A DNA stretch of 64,000 nucleotides from Pelistega sp. (lineage in GTDB: Bacteria; Pseudomonadota; Gammaproteobacteria; Burkholderiales; Burkholderiaceae_B), in contig JAUNUI010000002.1 of the NCBI GenBank assembly GCA_030538255.1, positions 133,768-197,767 on the forward strand. The letters are read 5' to 3'. The notes under the pieces were generated by a model. That model did no database searches. It saw nothing but the letters and a program-made list of their open reading frames with translations, and was not told the origin of the DNA. This document shows, piece by piece, positions 55,103 through 64,000 of the stretch (its first letter is position 1; the number at the start of each line of letters is the position of its first letter). The translations under genes and the position numbers were made by a program.

Positions 55103-56395
55103 TTACACGGGCAATAAGAACATCACGGCAGCGACTAAGGTTGGCACCAAGGCGGCTAGAATCAAGTTCTTCGGCGAAATAGCACCATCGGGGAAGCAAC
55201 CACGTAAGATTGAGAAGCCCGCAGGGTTCGGTGCGTTAGCAATCACGGTTAAACCACCACCCGTCACGGCACCTGCCACCAACATATAGCGCCACAACTC
55301 ATTGGTACCTTCTACCAGAGAACCTAGATAGGTTAAGGCTGCGTTATCCGTCACTGCCGTTAAGACTGTTGAACCCCAGAATAAGGCCATCGGCGACATA
55401 CCCGCTAGGACATCTTGTAACCACCACTTCTGCAAGCCACCTAGAATAATCAAGCCCGCCAAGAAGAAACCAACCATCAAGCCTTCTTTAATCATCAGTG
55501 GATTCTGGTGACGGCTATAGGCGCCACAAAAACCGATGAATAGCATTAGTAGGCCGATGAAAATCGCTGGATGGTGAGCAAAGACCACGACACACACCAA
55601 GAATAGCGTATGAATCGCCATAAAGATAAGGGGTACGGATTCGCGCTTATTAGCACCGTCACCATCACGACGCTCATTAATACCACGACCTGTACCTACT
55701 GAGCGCGCAATAATATCTTTGCGGCAAATCAAGGTAACCGCTAAGGCATTAATAATCACCGCTATCGCAGCACGCCAACCAAAGTGAGTCGCCATGAATG
55801 AGGTATCCCAACCGAAGGTCTGAGCCACCATTAAGACGGGCGGTGCGGCATACGAAGTCAAGACACCACCAATCGAGATATTCACAAATAAAACCCCAAT
55901 GGTGAGGTATTTAAAGCGCACATTACCGCTACGAGAGAAGAAAGCTTCACGCAACATCAAAGCGGCCAAGGTCATGGCGGCAGGCTCAGTAATGAAAGAG
56001 CCTGCTAATGGCACCAGACTTAAGGTAATGAAGAAGGTTGCGACTTCAGTCTGAATCGGCACAACACGTGCTAAGTAACGCACGATACCATTCACCATCT
56101 CCAGAATCGGCCGACTTGCAGCCACCACCATAATGGTGAATACGAACAAGGGTTCGGTGAAGTTGCGCGTATCCATATACTCGACCGCCGAACCTACGCC
56201 CGTGCTGGCCGCCATAAAGACAATTAAGACTGCGGCCCAAACACCAAACACGGCCTCAACTTCGGACATTAAGTGCCAAATTCCTGCGTGAGGACCAGGT
56301 TTATGTGCCAATTTGGCAAAAACGGGAACTGAAAACGTATGAATGATGGCGAGTACAAAAAGTATCGTTGCTATTAATTCAATCGTACTTGGCAT
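55103..56395 (-). CDS. putative Na+/H+ antiporter (PF07399 family)
   Basis: A 430-residue membrane protein with about ten hydrophobic segments. The sequence MSEVEAVFGVWAAVLI, the SFITEPAAMTLAALMLRE and the conserved end GGLTVIANAPNPAGFSILRG mark this family. It is predicted to exchange cations for protons, but I know of no direct proof of substrate for this group. The arrangement of two homologous-looking stretches around 128-160 and 340-400 suggests inverted repeat topology. No co-transcribed partner is seen. Confidence 0.85.
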   Translation of the reverse strand: MPSTIELIATILFVLAIIHTFSVPVFAKLAHKPGPHAGIWHLMSEVEAVFGVWAAVLIVFMAASTGVGSAVEYMDTRNFTEPLFVFTIMVVAASRPILEMVNGIVRYLARVVPIQTEVATFFITLSLVPLAGSFITEPAAMTLAALMLREAFFSRSGNVRFKYLTIGVLFVNISIGGVLTSYAAPPVLMVAQTFGWDTSFMATHFGWRAAIAVIINALAVTLICRKDIIARSVGTGRGINERRDGDGANKRESVPLIFMAIHTLFLVCVVVFAHHPAIFIGLLMLFIGFCGAYSRHQNPLMIKEGLMVGFFLAGLIILGGLQKWWLQDVLAGMSPMALFWGSTVLTAVTDNAALTYLGSLVEGTNELWRYMLVAGAVTGGGLTVIANAPNPAGFSILRGCFPDGAISPKNLILAALVPTLVAAVMFLLPV

Positions 56396-56645
56396 AAGTA
56401 AAAACCTTTTTAAAATTATTCATCCACCCTAGCTTGAGCCGATGTAGTTTATAGACTATTTCTTAGTATGAATTATGCATTCCTGCCGCACAAAGTAAAC
56501 TTATACTCCCTTACTTAGCATCCGCGTATGTAGATAGACCCACGATCGCACTCGCTGATGTGCTGCTGAACGGCGACTTAACAAGAACTGAGAAGTCGAG
56601 AAGCCAACGCTGGCAATGTAATTTAGGATTAAAATAAAGCCTAAT

Positions 56646-57137
56646 TTATTTTGCCAATGACGCTAACCAAATAGCACATAAGCGCTCCATACCGAGGCGA
56701 TCATCTTGATCAAATCGGTTGGCCAGTGGACTATCCACATCCCAAACCCCAATCAGCTGCTCTCCTTGCAGCAATGGGACGACAATCTCCGAGCGCGATG
56801 CAACATCACAGGCGATATGCCCTGGAAATTCATGCACATCAGGCACTAACTGCGTAGTGCGTGTTCGAGCAGCAGCACCACACACGCCACGATCTAAGGC
56901 AATACGCACACAAGCCACTTTGCCTTGAAATGGCCCCAAGACTAACTCGGTACCATCAAATAGATAAAAGCCACTCCAGTTCAAATCAGGCACATTATTA
57001 AACACTAAGGCACTCATATTGGCGGCATTCGCAATCAGATTGGTTTCACCGCTTAAGACGGCTTCTAACTGCTGTGCTAATAAAGCATACTGTTCTGATT
57101 TGGAGAGTTCAGTGTCAATCGAAGATAAGTCAAACAT
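56646..57137 (-). CDS. msrC: GAF-domain free methionine-(R)-sulfoxide reductase
   Basis: A 163-residue GAF protein from ATG 57137. Three cysteines fall at the positions used by E. coli fRMsr (KVACVRIALDRGVCGAAA, and HIACDVASRSE), so the protein should reduce free Met-R-sulfoxide with thioredoxin recycling. The NWSGFYLF and GVWDVDSP segments support it. A TTG four codons upstream is the only earlier start. It is a single gene on the minus strand; the 250 bp before the antiporter hold nothing clear. Confidence 0.88.
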   Translation of the reverse strand: MFDLSSIDTELSKSEQYALLAQQLEAVLSGETNLIANAANMSALVFNNVPDLNWSGFYLFDGTELVLGPFQGKVACVRIALDRGVCGAAARTRTTQLVPDVHEFPGHIACDVASRSEIVVPLLQGEQLIGVWDVDSPLANRFDQDDRLGMERLCAIWLASLAK

Positions 57138-57685
57138 AATTTCACACAAATTTGAAGGCTCTGTAAATCATTAACTACCCTAAGTCAGCGGCTCGCTTAG
57201 CTTGTCAATAAAGCAACGTTCAGATCAAGCAGCACTTAGCTAAAAAAGAAAGCCCCCTTCCCTTAGCAAAGCAACGCTTAGCTAGTCAGGAAAGCCATGC
57301 TTAGTCAAACACAACTTCGTCATCAACTTGCGCTGAACCTAAGCAAAGGCAAGCGCTTACCCTCATTTAACACAGCCAATACATGCGCTGTTATTTAGAT
57401 GGCGTGGCTTACACTCGCTACACAAGCACACAAATACTTAATGAATTTTACAGAATTAATTTTCGATTCTAACATTAGATAAATTCCATGTCCTTATTTT
57501 TCTCGGATTTTTTAAGGACTTTTAGTGCTTAATTCATGTAAGAACCCTTCAAATCGGACTTTTTTGGCGTCAAGAAACACCAATTTACGAGTTTTACACC
57601 AGCCTTATTAGGCTGCCCTGTCGTGGTTGTGCCTTTTTTTCGCTACAATTAGCCCATTGCCTTAATTCTTTTATAGTCTTACACC
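57138..57685. other. 548-bp spacer with scattered CTTAGC repeats, no gene
   Basis: Between divergent msrC-like and ubiA genes. CGCTTAGCTTGTCAATAAAG-like copies start at 57194, 57233, 57275 and 57298 (spacing 39, 42 and 23 bp). The part from 57420 to 57560 is AT-rich and likely holds the ubiA promoter. No RNA or coding evidence. Confidence 0.6.
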
Positions 57686-58603
57686 ATGAGCACCTCTGCC
57701 GATCTAAGTGATATTCATCAGCATAATGACTGGGTTAGTCGTTACCTACCCGCAAGTTGGGGGCCCTATGCTCGCCTGGCTCGACTCGATCGCCCCGTTG
57801 GCACTTGGTTAACTTTATTACCCTGCATAGCGGCACTGATTCAAGCCGCTCATGGCCTACCCGAATTCTGGCGCCTCATTATTTTTAGCTTAGGCGCACT
57901 TTTAATGCGTAGCGCAGGCTCAACGATTAATGATATCTGGGACCGTGATTTTGATAAACATGTAGAACGCACGCGCTTTCGCCCTTTGACCAGTGGCCAG
58001 ATTAGCCTGAAGCAAGCGGTGGCTTTTTTACTCGCTCAATTCTTCTTATCGGCCCTCTTGCTCTTTTTCATCAATAGCTATAGTCGTTGGCTCGCCTTGG
58101 CTTTAGTTCCTTTAGTGATTATTTATCCCCTCTGCAAGCGCTTTACCTACTGGCCACAAGCCGTACTCGGTGCCGCCTTTAACTGGGGCATGCTGATGGC
58201 CTGGACCGACACCACGAACACCTTGCCCTTAGCCGCTGTGCTGATGTGGTTAGGCGCCTTGACGTGGCAGATTGGTTACGACACGATTTATGCTTATACC
58301 GATATTCGTGATGATGAACGCTTAGGCTTACGTTCGACCGCCCGTCGCTTCGGCACCCAAGGCATTTACTGGCTAAGTGGTTTTTATATTGCCAGCATCA
58401 TCCTATGGGTGTTAGCAGGCTATTGGATGCAAATGAGTTGGGCGTATCACCTGGTGATGGTGGCGGTTGCCGCTCATCTCTTCTGGCAGCTGTATCGCTT
58501 TGACCTTAAGCGTCCTGACCGCAGCTTTAGTTTATTTAGAGCGAATATTTTGACGGGTGTCTTGCTACTTATTGCGGCTCTCGCTGGCGTGTATATTAAT
58601 TAG
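57686..58603 (+). CDS. ubiA: 4-hydroxybenzoate octaprenyltransferase
   Basis: A 305-residue integral membrane prenyltransferase making 3-octaprenyl-4-hydroxybenzoate in ubiquinone synthesis. The first aspartate-rich motif is NDIWDRDFDKHVERT and the second DIRDDERLGLRSTAR. It has about eight hydrophobic helices. It is followed by short repeats, and no ubiC is adjacent. Confidence 0.95.
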   Translation: MSTSADLSDIHQHNDWVSRYLPASWGPYARLARLDRPVGTWLTLLPCIAALIQAAHGLPEFWRLIIFSLGALLMRSAGSTINDIWDRDFDKHVERTRFRPLTSGQISLKQAVAFLLAQFFLSALLLFFINSYSRWLALALVPLVIIYPLCKRFTYWPQAVLGAAFNWGMLMAWTDTTNTLPLAAVLMWLGALTWQIGYDTIYAYTDIRDDERLGLRSTARRFGTQGIYWLSGFYIASIILWVLAGYWMQMSWAYHLVMVAVAAHLFWQLYRFDLKRPDRSFSLFRANILTGVLLLIAALAGVYIN

Positions 58604-58640
58604 TAGGTGTGTCTATTATCTTGTAGGTGTGCATATTATT
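58603..58640. repeat. two 17-bp direct repeats, 20 bp apart, after ubiA
   Basis: GTAGGTGTGTCTATTAT at 58603 and GTAGGTGTGCATATTAT at 58623. The first is a few bases after the ubiA stop. Confidence 0.8.
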
Positions 58641-58730
58641 AATGATTAAACAATATAGTGAGAGCGCTATACTTGTATACGTATAGTGCAAAAACTCACG
58701 GCCATCAGGCACCATGACGAAGAATCTCCT

Positions 58731-58766
58731 GGGACACCTGAGGCACTTGAGACACCTGGGACACCT
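58731..58766. repeat. four 9-bp tandem repeats
   Basis: GGGACACCT, GAGGCACTT, GAGACACCT and GGGACACCT are consecutive at 58731-58766. The repeats fall just after the dctP terminator hairpin on the minus strand. Confidence 0.8.
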
Positions 58767-58767
58767 A

Positions 58768-58807
58768 AAACAAAACCACGTGCCAGTTTTTAAATCTAGC
58801 ACGTGGT
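58768..58807 (-). terminator. intrinsic terminator of the dctQMP operon
   Basis: ACCACGTGC at 58775-58783 pairs with GCACGTGGT at 58799-58807; on the minus strand the stem is followed by TTTTGTTTT. It is 50 bp after the dctP stop. Confidence 0.9.
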
Positions 58808-58858
58808 ATATATTAAGCACTTGACCTTTTATCAAGCACTCGGCGAGACGCAAACAAA

Positions 58859-59896
58859 TTACTTGGCGCGCTGCTCGATAGCTTTCTCGGCAAGTTCAAC
58901 TAAATCCGTACCGATACGCTCTTTCCACTTATCGTACACAGGCTTTGTTGCCGCTACGAAGGCCGCATGCTCTTCAGCTGTTAAGTGATGCACTTCAACA
59001 TTCTGCGCTTGAATTTCTTTCAAGAGAGAGTCATCATCAGCCGTCATGCCTTTACGAGCGATAACAACTTCTTGTTTACCAGCATCAATCGCGGCTTGGC
59101 GCACAATTTCACGGTCTTCTTCGGTCCACGAGTTCCAGACTTCCTTATTCACCACGAAAATTAATGGATCATTCACATAGTTCCATAGGGTGAGGTATTT
59201 CTGGCCGACGTTAAAAAGTTTAGACCCGTTGTAAATCGATAATGGGTTCTCTTGGCCATCAACCGCTTGGCTCGCTAAAGCGGGCTGCGCATCTGCCCAA
59301 CTCATCTGCACTGGGTTAGCACCTAAGGCGGTGAAAGTGTCAATATACAGCGGTGAACCGACGACACGCAGCTTCAAACCCTTGAGGTCATCAGGTGTTT
59401 TGACTGGGCGTTGTGAGTTACTTAATTGACGGTAACCATTCTCACCCCAAGCAAGCGGAATGACGCCGGCTTTTTCAATGCGTTCAAAAATCTGTTTGCC
59501 CACTTCACCTTGAGTTAAGGCATCAACCGCCGCATAATCAGGCATTAAGAAAGGCATAGAAAATAAGTTCAGCTCACGCACTTGCGGCGACCAGTTAATG
59601 GTTGAACCCACGGCCATATCGATGATGCCTTGGCGAATCCCCGTAAACTCACGAGTTTGGTCGCCTTGCACTAGAGATGTGCCTGGATACACTTTAATAT
59701 TAATACGGCCATCGGTACGCTCACGAACGAGATCTGACCAGATGGTCGTGGCTTGACCCCATGGGAAGGTCGTGTTCACCACCAGAGATAATTTGTACTC
59801 CGATTTATATTTGGTTTGGGCGTAGGCCGTACTTGTCGCTGCCGCAACTAACGAAGCACCCAACACAATATTTTTTAATAATGAAGATAATTTCAT
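58859..59896 (-). CDS. dctP: TRAP transporter substrate-binding protein (DctP family)
   Basis: A 345-residue periplasmic binding protein. A signal peptide (about 1-26, cleavage after STAYA) is followed by the DctP fold; LKGLKLRVVGSPLYIDTFTA holds the conserved arginine that normally binds the carboxylate of a C4-dicarboxylate or related ligand, and VDGQENPLS is the matching region. The ligand itself is not defined. It is the last gene of dctQ-dctM-dctP. Confidence 0.92.
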   Translation of the reverse strand: MKLSSLLKNIVLGASLVAAATSTAYAQTKYKSEYKLSLVVNTTFPWGQATTIWSDLVRERTDGRINIKVYPGTSLVQGDQTREFTGIRQGIIDMAVGSTINWSPQVRELNLFSMPFLMPDYAAVDALTQGEVGKQIFERIEKAGVIPLAWGENGYRQLSNSQRPVKTPDDLKGLKLRVVGSPLYIDTFTALGANPVQMSWADAQPALASQAVDGQENPLSIYNGSKLFNVGQKYLTLWNYVNDPLIFVVNKEVWNSWTEEDREIVRQAAIDAGKQEVVIARKGMTADDDSLLKEIQAQNVEVHHLTAEEHAAFVAATKPVYDKWKERIGTDLVELAEKAIEQRAK

Positions 59897-59935
59897 TCAA
59901 AGCTCCTGTTTAATAAATTCTTATATCTATCGGTA

Positions 59936-61237
59936 TTATTTTGCATTCAAGGTTGTTGGTAACCAAGTGGCGATTCCAGGGAATATGATAACCAGAAGTA
60001 AGGCCACAAACATACCTAGTAATAACCACAATACCCAACGTATGGTCGATTCCATAGGCACATTGGCGATACGGCAAGACACCATCAAGTTCACAGCGAG
60101 CGGTGGTGTAAACTGACCTACGGCCACCATAATCGTGAGAATCACCCCAAACCAAATCACATCCCACTCGAAATGGTTCACAATCGGCATTAACAGCGGG
60201 ACGAAGATTAAGAAGATGGAGATGCCATCTAAGAACATACCCATCACCACCAAGAGCAGAATAATCACCGCTAGCACGCCGTATTCGCCTAAGCCCGAAT
60301 TCACCACAGCATGGGTGATGGGATCAATAATGCTTAAGGTTGATAGCGCCCAGGCAAAAATCCCCGCCAAGGTTACGATAAATAGAATCACCGCTGAGAG
60401 TTCGGCCGCTTCACGGAAAATAATAAAGAGGTCTTTGAATTTAATCGTACGGTACACAATCATGCCGACAAATAGACCATAAAATACGGCCACTACCGCT
60501 GCCTCCGTTGGGGTAAACCAGCCTAAGCGCATACCGCCCAGAATTACTACAGGTGCAGCTAAACCCCAAGAAGCCTCAACTAAACTCTTGAAAAAAGGCG
60601 GACGAGCGATAGAACCCTCGTTCATGCCTAAGCCGTAGACACGCGAAACCCAAACCGCTGGAATAATGATACAAACCCCAGCTAAGAGACCTGGAAATAA
60701 ACCCGCAGCAAATAAATCAGGCACCGATGCTTGCGGCACCAAGACCGAGTAAATAATAAATGCCACCGAAGGTGGGATCAAGATATCGGTAGAGGCGCCC
60801 GCGGCCACCACACTGGCAGAGAATGGTGCAGGATAACCCGCCTTGCTCATGGCGGCAATCATTACACCACCAACAGCAGCAGCACTGGCGGGACCTGAAC
60901 CAGAGATACCCCCTAGCAACATGGCCACCACCACACTTACTAAGGGCAACATGCCAGGACCACGACCCACTAAGGCTGTAGCAAAGGTCACCAAACGTTG
61001 TGCCACACCTGAACGATCAAAGATCGAGCCTAAGAGCACGAACATTGGGATCGCCAAGAGTGGATATTTTGACAGCCCTGCATAAAAACTTTGCGGCACC
61101 GCCATTAGGCCATACCAGTTCGTATCAAGGTTAGACAGAATAATCGCTAACATACCAGACAAACCCAAGGCAATTGCCACGGGTACGCCAATAATCATTA
61201 AGAGCGCAAATAAGCCAAACAAAATCGTTGCAATCAT
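59936..61237 (-). CDS. dctM: TRAP transporter large permease subunit
   Basis: A 433-residue membrane protein with about 12 helices. It opens with the MIATILFGLFALLMIIGVPV segment and has GISGSGPASAAAVGG and QFTPPLAVNLMVS of DctM proteins, which perform sodium-coupled solute import with DctP and DctQ. Stop of dctQ overlaps its start by four bases. Confidence 0.94.
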   Translation of the reverse strand: MIATILFGLFALLMIIGVPVAIALGLSGMLAIILSNLDTNWYGLMAVPQSFYAGLSKYPLLAIPMFVLLGSIFDRSGVAQRLVTFATALVGRGPGMLPLVSVVVAMLLGGISGSGPASAAAVGGVMIAAMSKAGYPAPFSASVVAAGASTDILIPPSVAFIIYSVLVPQASVPDLFAAGLFPGLLAGVCIIIPAVWVSRVYGLGMNEGSIARPPFFKSLVEASWGLAAPVVILGGMRLGWFTPTEAAVVAVFYGLFVGMIVYRTIKFKDLFIIFREAAELSAVILFIVTLAGIFAWALSTLSIIDPITHAVVNSGLGEYGVLAVIILLLVVMGMFLDGISIFLIFVPLLMPIVNHFEWDVIWFGVILTIMVAVGQFTPPLAVNLMVSCRIANVPMESTIRWVLWLLLGMFVALLLVIIFPGIATWLPTTLNAK

Positions 61238-61728
61238 AGTTCACGCACCTTCCATAAGCGACGTAGAAGCCCCGCTAAGCGCACACAGATTAAGAGTGAA
61301 ATAATCGGCAACCAGATGCTATACCACCAGGTAGGTACACCAATGGACGGTGAGATATCACCAAACTCCATTTCATCAAGACTCATCTTGAAAGACAAAA
61401 CCGTAAACACAAGGAAAAAGCTAAAGACGATAAGGTTGGCCAGCATATTAATACGCCAGCGCGTGCCCGTAGTGCGACGATTGACAAAGAAATCAATACT
61501 AATATGTTGATGGCGCACAAAAGCTGAGCTCGTACCCAGCATAGTCACCACAATTAGGAGAAAAATAGAGAGTTCTTCGGTCCAGGCAAAGGACTGCGAA
61601 GTGAAATAACGGACGATGACATTGGCCATCGTGATACAGGCTAAAGCGGCCATTAAGATGACCAAGAGTGTATCTTCAATTTTTAAATTTTTATGGCCGT
61701 CAGACGGCGTTGTAATTGAGTCAGACAT
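61234..61728 (-). CDS. dctQ: TRAP transporter small permease subunit
   Basis: A 164-residue protein with four membrane helices. VTMLGTSSAFVRHQHISIDF is the conserved cytoplasmic DctQ motif and the rest fits the family size. It heads the dctQ-dctM-dctP operon; the promoter must lie in 61729-61900. Confidence 0.92.
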   Translation of the reverse strand: MSDSITTPSDGHKNLKIEDTLLVILMAALACITMANVIVRYFTSQSFAWTEELSIFLLIVVTMLGTSSAFVRHQHISIDFFVNRRTTGTRWRINMLANLIVFSFFLVFTVLSFKMSLDEMEFGDISPSIGVPTWWYSIWLPIISLLICVRLAGLLRRLWKVREL

Positions 61729-61810
61729 TGGTAAACAAAATTTGTTAGACCAACAAATCTACGCTCATAACTGTTTTAGTTATCGTGCCCGCTCAGACTT
61801 GATCAAGCCC

Positions 61811-61859
61811 AAGCATCAGTATTAAAGCATCGGTATTAAAGCATTGCTAAAGCACTGCT
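61811..61859. repeat. 14-bp tandem repeats
   Basis: AAGCATCAGTATTA and AAGCATCGGTATTA are consecutive at 61811 and 61825, followed by the shortened units AAGCATTGCTA and AAGCACTGCT. Confidence 0.85.
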
Positions 61860-62009
61860 TGTGCACCGCATCTTGTGAATGCGCTTTAATAGGATTTATT
61901 CGGTTCGCTTCTTAACTCAGGGTAGCGAGTGTTTAAGCAAAAAATGAAACGTTCATTTTAACACGATCATAATCTGTGACAGTATGTAAAGACATCAAGC
62001 CACTTAAGT

Positions 62010-62060
62010 TAATAAAGTCGCAGTGACTTCACCCGTATTGAGATGATGTCGCTGCGACTT
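62010..62060 (-). terminator. hairpin terminator of the second adhesin
   Basis: AAGTCGCAG (62015-62023) and CTGCGACTT (62052-62060) are complementary, with three further pairs beyond a mismatch toward the loop. On the minus strand the stem ends in TTATT. It lies 43 bp beyond the stop codon. Confidence 0.75.
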
Positions 62061-62102
62061 TTAGGCTAAGGCTTCAGCCTAGGTCGTGTGAATAAGACTG
62101 AG

Positions 62103-64000
62103 TTACCAGCGATATCCAGCGCCTACGCCATACATAACGCCACCGCGACTATTACCCGCTAAGTTTCCTTTAAGGACCCACTTGCCATTATCAGAAACCG
62201 CTGACAAGCCCGCTGCATATGCAGACTCACCACGATACCCTGCATGCGCAATGGCGAACATGGTCTCGCCTGCATTACCTGCTTGCGGCAAGCTGGCGAT
62301 AGCACCTGCGGTTGCACTACCTGCATTAGCATTCTTTTCAATACGGCTCATATCTGAAGCTAATTTATTGATATTAGAGCTAATGCCTTCGGTTGCTCGA
62401 TGTAGCTGACTTACGTTCACCGCATCACTAGGTGCGCGACCATCAGCTACATTGCTCACCACCGAATGGCCGGCATCTACACCCTCACTCGTCATGCTTG
62501 GGCCAGAACTACCACCGACATACACACCCGAGCTATTTACGGTTGTTGAACCCACTTTGACTTGCGTTTGTGCCGTCACTGAATTGTATGAAACATCATC
62601 TTCAGTAGCGATACTCACACCATTCTCTGTGCGTGTAACTTGGATGTTCTTGCCCGAGTTAATAGCAACAGTGTCGCCGTTCTTCACTTTGCTTGGTGTA
62701 TCACCATTAACTTGAAGGTTCCAGCCAGCATCAACAAGCGTGTTTTTCACCTCATTCAATTGCTTCAAGTTCACCGCATCGCTTAGCGTAACGGCATCAC
62801 CTAAATTGGTGATTCGCTGTTCATGCATATTGATGCCTGTATTATTAATAACCGGACCACCATTCTGCACAGTGATGCTATTAATCGCAATGTCTTGGGC
62901 TAAATTAATGCTCATATTCGTGCCTGTTAGCTTCACATCAATATTATTATCTGTGTTGCTAATCGTAGCCGTTGCACCTGGAGCAACTTTAGTCGTTGTC
63001 ACGCCATCCGATAAGTTCCAACCCTTGCCTGCTTCAGCAGCGGCATTATCAGCGATATTTTTAACCTCTTTTAACTGGCTGAGGTTAACCGCATCGTTAT
63101 CTTTAACGCCACTCGCCACACCAGAGACAACGTTCATACCCATGCTCACAGTAGTATCTGCCGCAAGCGTTAAGCTTGAGCCAATGGTTGCACCACCGGT
63201 AAGATTGCTAGCACCGTTAACGGTTAAACCACCCGTAAAGACAGGCGCATCGGCCATCTCAATATGCACGGTATCCCCTTCAGCACGGGTTCGGATATTA
63301 GCCCCACTGTAGGTGCCTGCAACGCTATTGCTACCCGTGATCTTCAAGGTTTCACCGAGTTTGCGGTTAAGCATACCTGTGTTCCCTGCAAAGCCCATAG
63401 GCGTGCTAGCCAAGCCATCAACTACGGTGTTGATTTGGCCCACTGTGGCCGCGTCATTATCCGCCGTGCCTACTGCAACATTGGTAATTTTATTGCCGCC
63501 CATATTCACGACAGCACCAGCACCAACAGTGAGGTTCTCATTAATCGTCACACCCTTACTAAATGTGGCTCCCGCATTAAAGACACTTGCGCCTGACACA
63601 TTCAGCGTATTGACATTCGTCACTCCTGTAGCAGTCAGATTCTTCAACACGGTATTATTGCTTACGCGCAAGTCGTTCAGTGTTGTTTCACCTGTTACCA
63701 TCAAGCTATTAAATTTCACATCAGAGGCACTAGCAACCGTCACCGTGCGACCTGTGTTTGTAAGCTTAATATTTTGACCTTCAACGAAGTTCACAGTATC
63801 ACCAGGAGCTACGTTAGTCGTCGCACCCGAGTTGGTACTAAGCTCCCAGCCCTTAGAGGCCGTAGTTTGCACTTCATCTAATTGACCCTTGTTCACGGCA
63901 TCAGTCTTATTTACACCGTCCGCTACATTAGTAATAACAAAGTTGCCTGCGTTAATACCAGTGGTGGTAATGCTTGGACCACTATTCGCAATACGTAGAC
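62103..64000 (-). CDS. trimeric autotransporter adhesin, 5' part missing at window edge
   Basis: The frame is open to base 64000 on the minus strand, so this is the C-terminal about 632 residues of a larger protein. It is mostly stalk: repeated units of the type NKGQLDEVQ and VNLSQLKEVKNIADNAAAEA alternate with GDTVNFVEGQNIKLTNTGRT-like beta units, and neck-like segments (VADGRAPSDAVNVSQLHRA) lead to the last about 60 residues (AGETMFAIAHAGYRG to YGVGAGYRW), the YadA anchor. Head and signal are outside. Unlike the first adhesin no BamE-like gene follows; the dct operon does. Confidence 0.93.
   Translation of the reverse strand, partial: LRIANSGPSITTTGINAGNFVITNVADGVNKTDAVNKGQLDEVQTTASKGWELSTNSGATTNVAPGDTVNFVEGQNIKLTNTGRTVTVASASDVKFNSLMVTGETTLNDLRVSNNTVLKNLTATGVTNVNTLNVSGASVFNAGATFSKGVTINENLTVGAGAVVNMGGNKITNVAVGTADNDAATVGQINTVVDGLASTPMGFAGNTGMLNRKLGETLKITGSNSVAGTYSGANIRTRAEGDTVHIEMADAPVFTGGLTVNGASNLTGGATIGSSLTLAADTTVSMGMNVVSGVASGVKDNDAVNLSQLKEVKNIADNAAAEAGKGWNLSDGVTTTKVAPGATATISNTDNNIDVKLTGTNMSINLAQDIAINSITVQNGGPVINNTGINMHEQRITNLGDAVTLSDAVNLKQLNEVKNTLVDAGWNLQVNGDTPSKVKNGDTVAINSGKNIQVTRTENGVSIATEDDVSYNSVTAQTQVKVGSTTVNSSGVYVGGSSGPSMTSEGVDAGHSVVSNVADGRAPSDAVNVSQLHRATEGISSNINKLASDMSRIEKNANAGSATAGAIASLPQAGNAGETMFAIAHAGYRGESAYAAGLSAVSDNGKWVLKGNLAGNSRGGVMYGVGAGYRW

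Larger units (their letters stand above)
61729..62102. other. 374-bp spacer upstream of dctQ
   Basis: It carries a 14-bp tandem repeat at 61811-61838, two shortened units after it, and the terminator of the right-hand adhesin at 62010-62060. No gene is evident. Confidence 0.6.

Noticed and set aside
58596-58853. 85-codon minus-strand frame rich in Cys/Arg/Pro after ubiA
   Set aside because: Its cysteines come from the 9-bp tandem repeat, and it overlaps the dctP terminator; no ribosome site.

Overview
The window looks like chromosomal DNA of a beta-proteobacterium of the order Burkholderiales, most probably family Alcaligenaceae; the genus cannot be fixed from sequence alone. Base composition is judged by eye to be close to even. 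The evidence is the gene set: a PhaM-type polyhydroxybutyrate (PHB) granule regulator, 3-hydroxybutyrate dehydrogenase, a class I biotin ligase followed by type III pantothenate kinase, the D-amino acid aminotransferase/DUF493/lipB series, rpoH behind a perfect CIRCE operator, a TRAP transporter and proteobacterial LPS genes. I saw no rRNA, tRNA, prophage, intact insertion sequence or true CRISPR array.

Layout. 1-5.6 kb: glutamate synthase (gltD cut by the left edge, gltB), followed by a 985-bp AT-rich spacer. 6.5-14.3 kb: DEAD-box helicase dbpA, an LpxL/HtrB-type acyltransferase broken by a one-base frameshift, a degenerate Y1/RAYT-like transposase relative, rpoH with CIRCE, a SCO1-type copper protein, a Nudix hydrolase and phaM. 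14.4-26 kb is a cell-envelope sugar region: glmU, an MFS transporter, two glycosyltransferases, then opposed galU-rfbB-rfbA-rfbC (no rfbD in the window), pgi and wzz. 26-34.5 kb: lipA, then a trimeric autotransporter adhesin with a BamE-like lipoprotein gene, then lipB, DUF493, D-amino acid transaminase and a PBP5-type carboxypeptidase; the adhesin pair separates lipA from lipB. 34.6-36.5 kb: two unrecognised envelope proteins in tandem.

36.8-47.8 kb: an operon birA-coaX-53-codon ORF-hydrolase, LPS inner-core genes waaA-waaC, an EEP-family phosphohydrolase, a site-2 protease, a glycine-zipper lipoprotein, a YpfJ-type metalloprotein and an overlapping bdhA-patatin pair. 48-57.1 kb: acetyl-CoA synthetase, a divergent RclR-like regulator/RclC-like membrane protein pair sharing a promoter that holds a perfect 11-bp inverted repeat, aspS with an FmdB zinc ribbon, a Na+/H+ antiporter-family protein and a GAF-type methionine sulfoxide reductase. 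57.7-64 kb: ubiA, a dctQ-dctM-dctP TRAP operon, and the 3' part of a second trimeric autotransporter running off the right edge.

How the genes work together. The main theme is the outer envelope: sugar nucleotide supply (pgi, glmU, galU, rfbBAC), LPS core assembly (waaA, waaC, two glycosyltransferases, the broken lipid A-type acyltransferase), chain length (wzz), and two surface adhesins. A second theme is acetate/PHB metabolism (acs, bdhA, phaM). A recurrent structural oddity is that many spacers carry imperfect direct repeats of about 14-27 bp whose copies lie roughly 20, 40, 60 or 80 bp apart, with a different repeat sequence at each place.
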